Source of the DNA: Lucinisca nassula
Lineage: Eukaryota > Mollusca > Bivalvia > Lucinida > Lucinidae
NCBI GenBank assembly: GCA_963580285.1
Contig: OY757024.1
Coordinates: 119,229,345 to 119,293,344, forward strand
Direction of reading: 5' to 3'
Length of the DNA stretch: 64,000 nt
The position numbers were made by a program, and so were the translations under genes. The notes under the pieces were generated by a model that was given only the letters and a program-made list of their open reading frames with translations, made no database searches and was not told where the DNA came from. Positions 45,302 to 55,800 of the stretch are shown one piece after another. The stretch's first letter is position 1; each line of letters begins with the position of its first letter.

Positions 45302-45427
45302 AGGTCATTGTAATATGAGCATCATGTGTTTTTCACATAGGGAAATGCACAAGTGACTTACTTAAGTACCATGAGTTTATAGGCAGCGACAAAATGCCTT
45401 ATAGATATACAACAACAACAACAACCA
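45302..45427 (+). other. 3' UTR and (CAA)n tail of the RNase H element
   Basis: Short non-coding tail ending in atacaacaacaacaacaac (45408-45426). A simple-repeat 3' end is common in non-LTR elements. The next retrotransposon begins immediately after it. Confidence 0.7.
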
Positions 45428-45452
45428 GGTCACTTGCATTTGCTGCAAGTTA

Positions 45453-46700
45453 ATGGAGCATATTGTTGCATCCAACCTTACTAAGCATCTCGACAAACAT
45501 AACATCTTGTATGATCTTCAACATGGATTTAGGGAAAGGAGGTCCTGCGAAACACAGCTCATCCAACTTGTTGATGAGCTTGCACGAAATCTATCAGCAG
45601 GTCACCAGACTGACCTGATACTCCTGGATTTTAGTAAAGCATTCGATAAGGTTAGCCATATTAAATTACTCCACAAACTGCACCAACATGGCATAACCTC
45701 AAACACCCTAAACTGGATCAAAGCTTTCCTTTTTGGCCGTACTCAACGTGTAGCCCTAGAGGGGGAAACCTCATCCCAAATTCCGGTCACATCTGGGGTT
45801 CCCCAAGGATCAGTACTGGGACCGATCCTGTTTCTTTTATACATCAATGACCTACCAGAGCAGATCCACTCACAGGTCAGACTTTTTGCAGATGACACGG
45901 CAATATATTTGGCTGTCCGCAGTGATGCTGACTGTACCTTATTGCAAAGGGACCTCCAAAAGCTTGAAACTTGGGAAAAGAACTGGGAAATGGAATTTAA
46001 CCCGGGTAAATGCCAGGTCCTACACATTTCCCGTTCTAAAGAACCCATTAGACACAATTACATTCTCCACGGTGAAGTCCTCCAGGAGGCTGATCATGCC
46101 AAGTACCTGGGCCTTGAGTTTAGCCGTGATTTAACTTGGAACACCCACATTCATAACGTGACCACCAAAGCAAATCGGACCCTGGGCTTCATACGTAGGA
46201 ATATACGCACCAAACATCAAGGCATACGTGAAACAGCTTATAATACCCTTGTTAGGCCCCAGCTTGAGTATGCCTCCCCTGTGTGGAGCCCATATACCCA
46301 GTCAAATATAAACAAGGTTGAGCAAGTCCAAAGAAGAGCAGCTAGATGGGTCAAACATGACTACTCTTCATATAGTAGTGTGACCCAGATGCTTAATACC
46401 CTGGAATGGAGATCATTGGAACAGAGGCGGGCAGATGCTCGCCTCCTATTGTTCTACAAGATAGTATATAGTCTTGTCGAGATTCCGCTCCCTACATACA
46501 TCCGACATCCAATCAGAACTACTAAAAACATGCATACTATGCACTATATTCAAATCCCCACTACTGCCAGTTACTATAAATACAGTTTCTTCCCCTTGGC
46601 TGTGGTACAATGGAATCACCTTCCCCCTCATGCTGTTGTGTGCTCCGATCTGGATTCTTTCAGATCGACCATATGCACCCTCCATCACCCAATGCCATGA
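45453..46700 (+). CDS. Non-LTR (CR1/Jockey-like) reverse transcriptase, 5'-truncated
   Basis: RNA-directed DNA polymerase of a LINE-type retrotransposon that copies its mRNA at a nicked target. The 415-codon frame is uninterrupted and also open upstream (CICCKL before the first ATG, to about 45428), so the ATG is internal and the true N-terminus, including any endonuclease, is missing. Motifs: QHGFRERRSCETQL (residues 23-36), motif A LLDFSKAFDKV with D59, motif B SGVPQGSVLGP (114-124), and motif C FADDTAIYL with D147-D148. The C-terminal part carries the ANRTLGFIRRNIR and VEQVQRRAARW segments typical of this lineage. No RNase H follows. The intact frame suggests a young insertion, but truncation makes it non-autonomous. 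Confidence 0.9.
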   Translation: MEHIVASNLTKHLDKHNILYDLQHGFRERRSCETQLIQLVDELARNLSAGHQTDLILLDFSKAFDKVSHIKLLHKLHQHGITSNTLNWIKAFLFGRTQRVALEGETSSQIPVTSGVPQGSVLGPILFLLYINDLPEQIHSQVRLFADDTAIYLAVRSDADCTLLQRDLQKLETWEKNWEMEFNPGKCQVLHISRSKEPIRHNYILHGEVLQEADHAKYLGLEFSRDLTWNTHIHNVTTKANRTLGFIRRNIRTKHQGIRETAYNTLVRPQLEYASPVWSPYTQSNINKVEQVQRRAARWVKHDYSSYSSVTQMLNTLEWRSLEQRRADARLLLFYKIVYSLVEIPLPTYIRHPIRTTKNMHTMHYIQIPTTASYYKYSFFPLAVVQWNHLPPHAVVCSDLDSFRSTICTLHHPMP

Positions 46701-46876
46701 ACCGTGAAACATTGTTTTTATCTGCTTTTAATCTCTACTTTACTAACACTGTTTTTACTTTCAATTCTCCTAAAATCTAATACTTTTTCTTCTATCACAC
46801 TTTTCTTTTTCTGACGCGCGCAGCTGCACATAATCCTCGCGAGAGGGTGCTGCAGGATATATAGATAGATAGACCA
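46701..46876 (+). other. 3' UTR and GATA-type tail of the reverse transcriptase element
   Basis: After the stop, a pyrimidine-rich UTR contains cgcgcgcagctgcac and ctcgcgagagggtgctgcag and ends in atatatagatagatagacc. The tail type matches the (AGAT)n following the minus-strand fragment at 29068-29345. Confidence 0.65.
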
Positions 46877-47454
46877 TAGTCAAAAGACAAAATTAATCAT
46901 CAGCCACGTTATTATACTTTCGCTGTCTCTGTATACTTCGGCCAAATCACCATAAACAATGCCATATTTTTCTCACATATTTTTTTCTTGCAACTGGATT
47001 TGTTTACAAACTGCTTGGTTGCGTCATCGAAAGCTGACATCAGAGCTCATTAATATTCATAAGGTCTTTAAATTTGACCAATGAAATTACGCACGTGCAG
47101 TTATTCAGTGCAAGCAAAACAAAAAGCAATTAACGTTTCTTTCGCCTCTCCAGCTTAGAACAAGCTTGAAATTGCAGAACTCAGTTAAAACCTACGGTTG
47201 AAAACCTCGGTTTTATCTATCTATCTATCTTCATATACTGAGTCGGTCAAACTTGGCCATTACCTCAGTTGGGTGGTGCGCTAAATTTAGAATTTAGCAA
47301 AAAAAAAAAATATTCTGAAATATGCCTAATCTACACGATTTTGGGGTTAATTTTGCATTTTTCTGCCTTATTTCCATTTTTTGGCCGCGCTCACGCGCAT
47401 CCTCATAATAGGACCTTATATACGTACTCACGTGGATTTTCCTACGGAAAATCA
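46877..47454. other. No recognisable feature
   Basis: Non-coding. Includes ctcattaatattcataagg (47046) and a short (ATCT)n at 47214-47230. Confidence 0.5.
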
Positions 47455-47560
47455 GTGCCCGGTAAAGTGCAATTGTCCCCCCCGATCCGAAGCATCAGAC
47501 GCAAGTGCACTTTAAAATACCAGCTAACCACTGAACTATCACGCTCCCCTTTATGCACTC
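47455..47560 (-). mobile_element. tRNA-like SINE head
   Basis: The minus strand reads GGGGAGCGTGATAGTTCAGT then GGTTAGCTGG, a box A-type start. It is followed by cttgcgtctgatgcttcgga and tcggggggg, where a box B would be poorly matched. A degenerate tRNA-derived SINE or fragment. Confidence 0.45.
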
Positions 47561-47879
47561 ATTTATCGGATTTGTCTTTGAAAGTTGTACATTCCGAAGA
47601 ATAACATAAATACCAGCTAGAATATTAATGTGAATATGAACATCTGGAATGCAGAACTCTCGCTTCTGTTCTCTTGTCAACAAGTTCATCTGTTTTTAAA
47701 ATGGCCGCCGTTTATGACATCTGATTCGGATCACGCGAGAAAGTTCGGGATCAAATGGTGGAGTATAACAGCCGGGACCAACGGTCGCACATCTGAAGTC
47801 AATTTTGACTGTTGACTATATCCTGTTGACAGTATCTGGGCGGAACAAAAGCAGACTCCTCTTCAACATGCATAGAAGG
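47561..47879. other. No recognisable feature
   Basis: Non-coding interval without a recognised repeat. Confidence 0.5.
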
Positions 47880-48725
47880 TTTGATATTATTACAAATAAT
47901 TTTTCACGATTTAATCTGAAATATAGGACCATGCCGCATATTTTAGGATCGGGAATAACTTTTGCGGCACTGGCGAGGTGACTGATATCAAAGATTTAAA
48001 AATCCATCTAAAAATAAGAGTTACTGACCAAACACAAAAATGGTCCCTTTTTTTACCTTTGACCTCTATGTATGACATTGACCTTTGAGATACCCAAACT
48101 GAATCATGCGCGCGACACATCGTCTCATGGTGGTTAACATTTCTGCCAAGTAAATTCAAATTCTACCTAAAAATTAAAAGGTATTGACCAACCACGAAAA
48201 GGCCCTTTTTTACCTTTGACCTCTTAGTATGACCTTGACCTTTGAGGTACCAACATGGGTCGTGCACGCAACACATCGTCTCATGGTGGTTAACATTTCT
48301 GCCAAGTAATTCCAAAATCCATCTAAAAATGAGGTTATTGACCAAACACGAAAAAATGCCCCTTTTTGACCTTTGACCTGTAAGAAGGACCTTGACCTTT
48401 GAGGTACTGACCTGGGTCATGCGCCCGACACATCGTCTCATGGTGGTTACCATTTCCGCCATGTAATTTCAAAATCCATCAAAAAATAAGAAAGTTATTG
48501 ACCGGACTCGATTTGCCCATACAAACCGACAAACTTCCAAGGGAGATAACTCAAAAAGTATAAAAGCGCGAGTTATAGTTCTTGCGCTCTGCACGTCGTT
48601 TAATGTTGATTAATATTTGTATGGAGTTTCGTGAAGATAGCTTGAATAGTTTTATGACAGACGGACAGACAAGACGCCCGGGGAAAAAACATATGTCTCC
48701 CCGAAAACAGGGGGAGACATAATGA
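47880..48725 (+). mobile_element. Pearl-like element, family C
   Basis: About four core units of roughly 155 bp (aatccatctaaaaat, ttattgaccaaacacg, acctttgacct, gaccttgacctttgaggtac, cgacacatcgtctcatggtgg). A gacagacggacagacaagac microsatellite-like stretch (48656-48675) precedes the terminal hairpin TATGTCTCCCCgaaaacaGGGGGAGACATA (48693-48722). One unit contains a perfect DR1 on the minus strand (TGACCTTTGACCT, 48367-48379). Confidence 0.75.
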
Positions 48726-49365
48726 TAGTGTTGCATTAAATCTTACATGCATCATAAGGAGTCTATATTCTACTTAAGTTCCAAATTTCATCGAGATAGG
48801 TTTTTTGTTTTTATTATTATTATTATTTTACTTTTATACCTTTATATTCGATTGTCAAATTTGACTTCCGACTTTTAATCACGACCGTTACTCCCGGCTT
48901 TTATACCCACCAGTATATTTCACGGGCAAAAATTTGAAATTAGAAATTAGGGTACAAATTATCGATTTTTTCATTTTAGGGAATTAAGACTTTTTTGTTT
49001 TTCACTCGTGTTGAAAAGATGTTAAATTAAATAAAACCCATTTCTTCCTTTTGATATATAGTCAATATTACGAAATAATTCATATTTTGTGTGGTCCCCT
49101 TAAAACACATTTTTGTGACCAAAGAAATATACAGTCACATCAGAATTAATGATCTTTTTTCCTTACTGGTTAGTGCAATGTCAACAAATAGCAAAAGAAT
49201 GATAAACTGACTTTTATTTGAGGCCACTATCTCGAAATTATTTGTTGGAATCCACTGGCCTACATATGGGGATAAGCTAAATTATTAGGTGGACCGAAAA
49301 ATGTCCACTTAATCCAGCGGTCCCCCTAATACATAACAATAAATATATTTGGTCCCGTTAAAGCA
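48726..49365. other. No recognisable feature
   Basis: AT-rich and non-coding. Confidence 0.5.
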
Positions 49366-49366
49366 G

Positions 49367-49367
49367 A

Positions 49368-49433
<66 letters not shown>
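49367..49433. repeat. (TA)n microsatellite
   Basis: Uninterrupted TA dinucleotides, about 33 repeats. Confidence 0.95.
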
Positions 49434-49436
<3 letters not shown>

Positions 49437-49586
49437 GACAGTCGCTTTTTATGGATAGTTTTACTCTAACATTCATTCTAGACATATCTGACTTTTGTGG
49501 TTTAACCTCCATATAATGTATATTTGTTTCCTTTTTCCTTTTTCCTTATTCGATTTTCATGACGCTGTAAATCCATAATTCTTAGG

Positions 49587-49588
<2 letters not shown>

Positions 49589-49674
<86 letters not shown>
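49589..49674. repeat. (AT)n microsatellite
   Basis: Uninterrupted AT dinucleotides, about 43 repeats, immediately followed by the (ATCT)n tract. Confidence 0.95.
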
Positions 49675-49676
<2 letters not shown>

Positions 49677-49714
49677 GTCTTATCTATCTATCTATATGAT
49701 TGCCTGTCCTCTTG

Positions 49715-49789
<75 letters not shown>

Positions 49790-49805
49790 GCTTGTCTGTC
49801 CGCTT

Positions 49806-49889
<84 letters not shown>

Positions 49890-49908
49890 ATCTATCTATC
49901 TATCTAAG
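49675..49908 (+). repeat. (ATCT)n microsatellite
   Basis: Two long tracts separated by tgcttgtctgtccgctttct (about 49789-49808). The [14 protein letters not shown] frames are repeat artefacts. Confidence 0.95.
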
Positions 49909-50034
49909 CAGGCATAATTGACACCAGGGAAGGAAAACGAATATAAATCGACAGTTCCTTCTACCGGAGCCTTTCCATACCGTGCAAACACACTACTAAC
50001 AGAGCTACAAAGCAACAGGGTCGACCCGTTACAT

Positions 50035-50196
50035 TGAGTGGGTGTGTTTTAGTTTTACATCACACAAGCAGCTAAGTGTAATAAGGAGACGGGACCTAGG
50101 TTTAAAGACTCATCCGAAAGTCTGGTGAAGCCCGGGATCGATCCTGCGATCCCTGGTTTACAAGGCGAGTAGCATTACCATTAAACCACGGAGGCT
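50035..50196 (-). mobile_element. tRNA-derived SINE
   Basis: The minus-strand head is GCCTCCGTGGTTTAATGGTA, with box A TGGTTTAATGGTAATGC and box B AGGATCGATCCCGGG. A short body reads toward ttacacttagctgcttgtg. The family differs from the other SINEs in the window. Confidence 0.7.
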
Positions 50197-50629
50197 TCTC
50201 ATTTTCAGGGAAAATGATCGTGATTTTTTTCTCTACTGTCGAAGACAGTGTAAGGTAATATTGTACATAGGGGTGTAATCAATTTGAAATTGCTTGAGAC
50301 TGAACACATTTTCCACACTTCTTGACAAACAGTTAAGGCCTAGATTAGCAACAATATTCCACGGGTCCAACCAGTGTCCTGTTTGCAAAAAGTTATGTTT
50401 TTTTCCTAAGAATGCTTTTGAAACGGTTCTACCTTGCACACACATACATTCTGGACTATATTTTGAAATGGACTCCCACTATTTATGCACATACATAAAT
50501 TTGCATGTATGATATAAATTTACATGATTCTGTTTAGGACAAAATAATAATAAATCAAGACTGATATAGTTGATCAAAATATTTGAAAGGGGGAGTTCCA
50601 GTCTATAGTATTTACCGAATTCCCTGGCA
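50197..50629. other. Non-coding; possible cruciform remnant
   Basis: gacaaacagttaaggcctag and ccagtgtcctgtttgc (50324-50396) are the outer arms of the TTAA-MITE core in decayed form. The rest is unassigned. Confidence 0.4.
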
Positions 50630-50790
50630 TTACATGGCCTCCTTGGCCTAGTTTATTAGAGCGCTAACTCTGAAAATAAGGTCCATCACTGCTGTGGGTT
50701 TCAGCATTTTCTTGCGTCGGTCACATGTCAGGCGCCAAGTTCTGCAGTTGAAGGTCAACTTTTTTTCTCTTGGTACTCGAATTTTCGACC
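50630..50790 (+). mobile_element. tRNA-derived SINE, plus strand
   Basis: ggcctccttggcctagtt (box A region) and gctgtgggtttcagc (degenerate box B) are followed by gtcggtcacatgtcaggcgcc and aagttctgcagttgaaggtc. This is a decayed copy of the 15076-15300 family. It is the only one of these in plus orientation. Confidence 0.65.
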
Positions 50791-50936
50791 CCTATTTCAT
50801 ATTTCGCACGATATAAGTGAAAACATATTGACAAGGTCATTAAACCGAAATTAAAATGATGAACCATAAATGCTTTGGGATAATATTGACAGGCGTATGT
50901 AATTAAAAGTTACTATGGAATGGTGCGACTCCGCAG
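50791..50936. other. No recognisable feature
   Basis: Short non-coding interval. Confidence 0.5.
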
Positions 50937-51435
50937 ATGGGGATTGACGGCTCGCCCTTACCTTCAGTAAGGGCGAGAATTGTGGCCACCAAAAATCGAT
51001 TTAAGCCCCTCGTTGGAATTGGTTTCACTGACCGTTCCAAGGCGGTTCTTCTGTCGCGGTTTATTTTTGTTATGGTTTGTCTTTAAGTGTGTGTGTCGCT
51101 TGTATTGTTTTGTTTTGGATATCCAATTGGCCATTTTGTGGGAAAGTTACTGTCCTTTTGGCTTTCCGCTATTGATGTTTCCATTGGGGTCTAGTTGTTT
51201 CATGTGTGTGTTTCTTTCCCTTTTGTGTCTCTGATGGGAGCTGTGGGTTAACTGTATCGATTTCTGATCATGCCTTCACTTCTTTTTTGCCTTATGATAT
51301 TGACAGAATTCAAACTTTTAGGTCAAATACCCCTCCCTTTTCTTTTGTTATTGTATCAGTTAAGAATCCTCTGGATGGACCTTTCACCCATTTTTTCCTG
51401 AGTAGAATATTCAGCACAAAGGTATAGAAATCAAT
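50937..51435 (+). mobile_element. Penelope-like element 3' UTR, subfamily 2
   Basis: aagggcgagaattgtggcc, aaaaatcgatttaagccc, cactgaccgttccaaggcgg and ttgtgggaaagttactgtcc match the 3' UTR downstream of the PLE coding regions. The variant bases are shared with 54320-54655 (for example ggctttccgctattgatgtt), so it belongs to that subfamily. It lies directly upstream of another PLE copy, in the position of a pseudo-LTR. Confidence 0.7.
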
Positions 51436-51439
51436 TAAA

Positions 51440-51512
51440 ATTTAAAAGAAATTCCTTTGGCGTTTATATTCCGCAATTAATTCGATATGCCAGAGTGTCT
51501 AGGCATGTAACT
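51440..51512 (+). pseudogene. PLE coding fragment
   Basis: The sequence attcctttggcgtttatatt, ccgcaattaattcgatatgcc, catgtaactgac encodes FGVYIPQLIRYAR and HVTD. This is the C-terminal GVYISQLIRFARV region of the RT found at 61705-61765. An isolated 70-bp piece spliced between a UTR and the next copy. Confidence 0.7.
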
Positions 51513-53140
51513 GACTTATTAACTTATTACCTCCTAAGCCCAAGACGGCTTTACGTCATCTTAAACTAGGTATTCAAGAATTTCATAAGAAGTTTGTTTT
51601 GGCCCCTGCAGACAAGGCCGCTAACAACGTCGTCGTTGTGTGACGGCTCCACTATGTTAACACGCTTAAACAGGAGCTTGGTGGTACTAAGGCCTATGAA
51701 CTTCAGCCTTTAGCTGAAGAGAGAGCTATAGTAGATAAACATGTTTGTCTTTCAGCCACCAAGTTTGCTGTGTGTGTTAACGAAGGCCAAGACAAGCTTC
51801 CTACGCTATACTGGTTACCAAAACTTCATAAAAAACTTACAAAGCACGGTTTATTGCAAATTCTAGCTCTTGCACTACCACTGAACTTTCTAAATTATTA
51901 ACTTCCTGTCTTACTGCTATTAAAACGCATGTAATTAAATATTGTGATAAAGTCTTTGAAAGATCAGGAAGAAATCTGTTTTGGTCTATAAAAAATTCGA
52001 ATGAGGTTTTAAATAAATTGAAATCCAGACATTTTCGTGCTTCTAGTCTGTCTACCTACGATTTTTCCACTCTTTACACTACACTTCCTCATAATCTTAT
52101 AAAAGAAAAGCTGCTTAATGATTTAATTGAATGGGCTTTTCACAGAGAAGATTCTCTCTATCTTGCATGTAATGTCAGAAATGCATTTTTCACTTCTAAA
52201 GAACATAAGAATTATACACTTTGGTCATGTCAGAAAGTGTGTGATGCCCCCAACTTTCTACTTGACAATATTTATATTAGATTCGGTCCTAAGTTATTTC
52301 GACAAATTGTGGGTATTCCGATGGGTACTAATTGCGCACCTCTTGTGTCTGATCTGTTCCTGTATTGTTATGAAAGAGACTTCATTTCGTCGCTTTCCAT
52401 TGATAACCAATCTGAAATTATTGAAGCTTTTAGCTCTACTTCTAGATATTTAGATGATTTATTAAATATTGATAATGCTTATTTGATGGTTTGATCAGTC
52501 AGATTTACCCCCTAGAACTTCAGTTAAATAAAGCAAATTCTTCTGATACCGAGGCCCCGTTTTTGGATTTACATCTTTCTATTGTAGATGGATTTGTTTC
52601 GTGCAAAATTTATGATAAACGCGATGACTTTGATTTTGAGATTGTAAATTTTCCTTTTTTGGATGGTGATGTTCCTCGTGCGCCATCCTTTGACGTTTAT
52701 ATTTCGCAATTTAATTCGATTTGCTAGAGTGTGTAATCATGTAACTGACTTCAACACTCGTAATAAATTATTAACGGCTAAACTCCTTAATCAGGGTTAT
52801 CGGTACCATAAACTACGCAATGCCTTTTCAAAATTTTATAGACGCCATTCTGATTTAATTTCAAAATTCAATATTGGACTTAAATCTGCAACAAGGTCTA
52901 TTGGAACCCGAATTTTATGGTGACTTAGTATATAAATTCAGAAAAATATATAACCGCAATGACTTCAGCACCCAATTTCGTAAAAGCATTCTTCGATATA
53001 AAAAGATTGGGTACAACATAGATATTATACGACAGACTGCATGCATGGTAGTAAACCCAATCACGGTTGGCAACTTTGCTTCCCTCTTTAATTGCACGCC
53101 GGTGGGTCAGGCCTCAGATTCTATGACGGCTCCAACGTAA
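51513..53140 (+). pseudogene. Penelope-like reverse transcriptase, frameshifted copy
   Basis: Nearly the same sequence as 60535-62154. It begins at LLPPKPK and includes LPTLYWLPKLHK, motif A YDFSTLYTTLPH (about 52057-52092), motif B GIPMGTNCAPLV (about 52315) and motif C RYLDDLL (about 52444). Broken by a TGA at 51641-51643 shared with the other copy, a 1-nt deletion near 51835, single-base changes near 52482 and 52712, and a 5-nt deletion near 52888. One 3-nt insertion near 52112 keeps frame. Inactive. It ends with the same C-terminus (TPVGQASDSM). Confidence 0.85.
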
Positions 53141-53710
53141 AGGCTTATGGAAAATTAGAGAGATAATGTTGGTTGGTGCCTGATGCTCTGTCTCTGGTCG
53201 GGCTCATCGGAGTCTAACTGTTGGTTTTCTTTTGCTCCAGCGTTTCAGTGGTTTCTTGCTGTCGAGTCCTCACCGTTGTCTCACCTCTGTGGTTCTTTGA
53301 TTTTTGTGTTAACGGAGAGGTTGCACTGATGAGTTAGGAGGCCTTCATGCGGACTGAACAAAATATTTGTCTAAATCGCGACGGAAGTAAGGGCGAGGAT
53401 TGTGGCCACGTAAAATCGATTTAAGCCCCCCGGTGGAAATCTTCCACTGACCGTTCCAAGGCGGCTCTTCTGTGTCGATTTATTTATGTTGTTGTTTGTT
53501 GCTTACTGTGTGTATCACTTGTGTCTTTTAATTTTGGATGGCCATATGGCCATTTTGTGGGAAAGTAACTGTCCTTATGGCCTTCCTTTGTTAAGGTTTC
53601 CATTATGGTCGGGTCGCTTAATGTTTGTATTTCTTTACCTTTGGTGTCTTTTATGGGGGGAGTAAGTTAATTGTATCAATTCCTGATCTTTGTTTTACTT
53701 CTACTTTTCA
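53141..53710 (+). mobile_element. Penelope-like element 3' UTR, subfamily 1
   Basis: Closely matches 62155-62719: ttggttggtgcctgatgctc, cttgctgtcgagtcctcacc, catgcggactgaac, aatcgcgacggaagtaaggg, and the end tttgttttacttctactttt. Immediately followed, head-to-tail, by a subfamily 2 fragment. Confidence 0.8.
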
Positions 53711-54655
53711 TCACTCGTAAGAAAATTGTTAACTACTAAACGTCCTTATCTGGGTTATGGGTATCATAAACTTCGCAAAGCCTTTTTAAAATTAAAAAGA
53801 CGTCACTGCGATTTAATTTCAAAAAATCAGTGTTGGACTTAAATTTCTTCTGCAACAAGGTCTATCGGAACACAAATTCAGAAAAATATACAAATGCAAT
53901 GACTTTATAACCCAATTTCGTAAAATCATTCTTTGATATAAAAAGATAGGGTACAACATAAATGTTGTACGACAGACTGCATGCATGGTAGTTAACCCAA
54001 TCACGGTTGACAACTTTGCTCCCCTCTTTAATTGCATGCAGGTGGGTCAGGCCTCAGTTTCTACGACGGTTCCAGCGTAAGGGCCTACTGAGAATTAAGT
54101 GTCTCTAATTTAATGTAATGTTGGTTGGTGCCTGATGCTCTGTCTCTGGTCGGGCCTAACTGTTGGTCTTCTTTTGCTCAGGCATTTCAGCGGTTTCTTG
54201 CTGTCGAGTCAATGCCGTTGTTTCATCTTTGTGGTTGTTTGAATTTTGTGTTCAGGGAGATGTTCCACTGATGAATAAGGATGCCTTCATGCGGACTGAA
54301 CAAATTATTTGTCTATATCGCGACTAAGTAAGATTGAGGATTGTGGCCGCGAAAAATCGATTTAAGCTCCCCCCACCCACCCCCCACCCCGATGGAATTC
54401 GTTTCACTGACTGTTCCAATGCTGTTCTTCTGTCGGGGTTTATTTTTGTTATGGTTTTTCTTTGAGTGTTCGTATCGCTTATATTATTTTGTTTTGGATT
54501 GCAAATTGTCCCATTTGGTGGGAACGTAACCGTCCTTTTGGCTTTCCGCTATTGATGTTTCCATTAGGGTCTAGTTGTTTCGTGTTTGTGCTTCCTTCCA
54601 TTTGGTGTTCCTGATGGGTGCTGGGAGTCAATTGTATTGATTCCTGATCATTCTA
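53711..54655 (+). pseudogene. Penelope-like element fragment, subfamily 2
   Basis: Starts in the C-terminal coding region (LTTKRPYLGYGYHKLRKAF-like, with breaks), passes through KKIGYNINVVRQTACMVVNP-like text at 53945-54000, stops, and continues into a diverged 3' UTR. Many frame breaks. Relative to 60781-62154 it has substitutions throughout, consistent with an older subfamily. Confidence 0.75.
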
Positions 54656-54976
54656 TTGCCTTCTCTTCTATATTGGTTAGAGAAATTGAAGGGCGAAAGC
54701 TGCATCAAATTATCTCTATTAGTTCCCGAGATATAACAGTTTGAAGTGTGAAATATTTCATGGAAACAGTGTAACTTCAAACTGCCTCATTAATATTCAT
54801 GAAGTATTCTGTGACTTCATAGATGCACATTAAATTTTTTAAACTTTTTTAAGTATAAACTACACTGTGTTTTATGGTCCTCAGGACTGGTATAATCACC
54901 TATTTGAATTATTGAAATTTATCTAAACTTTTATGCAAAACCAGATTTCTCCTATTTTCAACAGCAAACCTTTTTG
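54656..54976. other. No recognisable feature
   Basis: AT-rich, non-coding. Contains ctcattaatattcatgaag at 54789. Confidence 0.5.
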
Positions 54977-55560
54977 AAAGGGGGTGCCCATTTGGGGGTA
55001 TTCTGGCCTTGTACCAAATCGTTTTATTTTTTGCAGGTAAACAGCCTAGCATGTGTACTATATTATGGCATACCTATGGTCGCGCGCAAGGTTGGGTTTT
55101 TCGAGCTACAGCCCTTTAAATGGGGTGGGGTAGCTTAGCATGGCACTGTAGTGTATTTTGAAAGTTAACTTTGGTTATCACTTATGTGCTGTTTCACTGC
55201 AATTTGTTCTTGGTAGACTGAAGGATGTCTGAAGTGATGTGTGGAAACATTTTTTGGAAAAAAAAAATGCAACTTAGGCAGATCAAATGCATTTTTCTAA
55301 CATCAAGGGACTTTTCCTTATTTTTAACCTTAATCATTAAATATTTTGAAGTTACTGGTAATGTAGGAGGCAAGCAATGATGATTCCTTCACAGCAGTAT
55401 CATTTTTATCAGCACAATTCATAGTTACTGTAATGTAGAACTGGTTGACTTGAGCTACATTTCATGGTTCAGTGAACACAGAATGGGAAATGGGTGGGGT
55501 AGTTCAGAATGGGAGTTTAGTTACTATTCAAACGCCATACCAATACATCAAGATCGTGCT
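54977..55560 (+). repeat. Long inverted repeat, left arm
   Basis: Runs from AAAGGGGG (54977) to ccaatacatcaagatcgtg. Its reverse complement is found, diverged, at 59400-59984. Shared landmarks in order: ttgtaccaaatc, gcaggtaaacagcct, ggtcgcgcgcaa, tttcgagctacag, cactgtagtgtattttgaaa, gttaact, gactgaaggatgtctgaagtga, agtatcatttttatcag, ggttcagtgaacacagaat. Confidence 0.85.
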
Positions 55561-55800
55561 GTTACAATATAATGTAGTGGGAGATTATTTATTAATCTGT
55601 ATGATATATTTATATATAAATATATTGTAGTTTCAGGACAAAATACACCAATGGGTTGTCAGTCACCCAACTTGGTGTAAGCATTGATGATGTGGGTACC
55701 TGAAATGGGCTTTTCATTTGTCACGTGGAGTTAATCTTTTCCAGAATAAACTGTCTCAGAACCCTAAGAAATGTTTAACGCTTTTATCTCTACGTTTGGA
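55561..55800. other. Inner spacer of the inverted repeat
   Basis: Non-coding. A tatatttatatataaatata palindrome lies at about 55605-55625. Confidence 0.5.

Noticed and set aside
49696..49921. Ser-Ile-Tyr-Leu repeat protein
   Set aside because: Translation of (ATCT)n.
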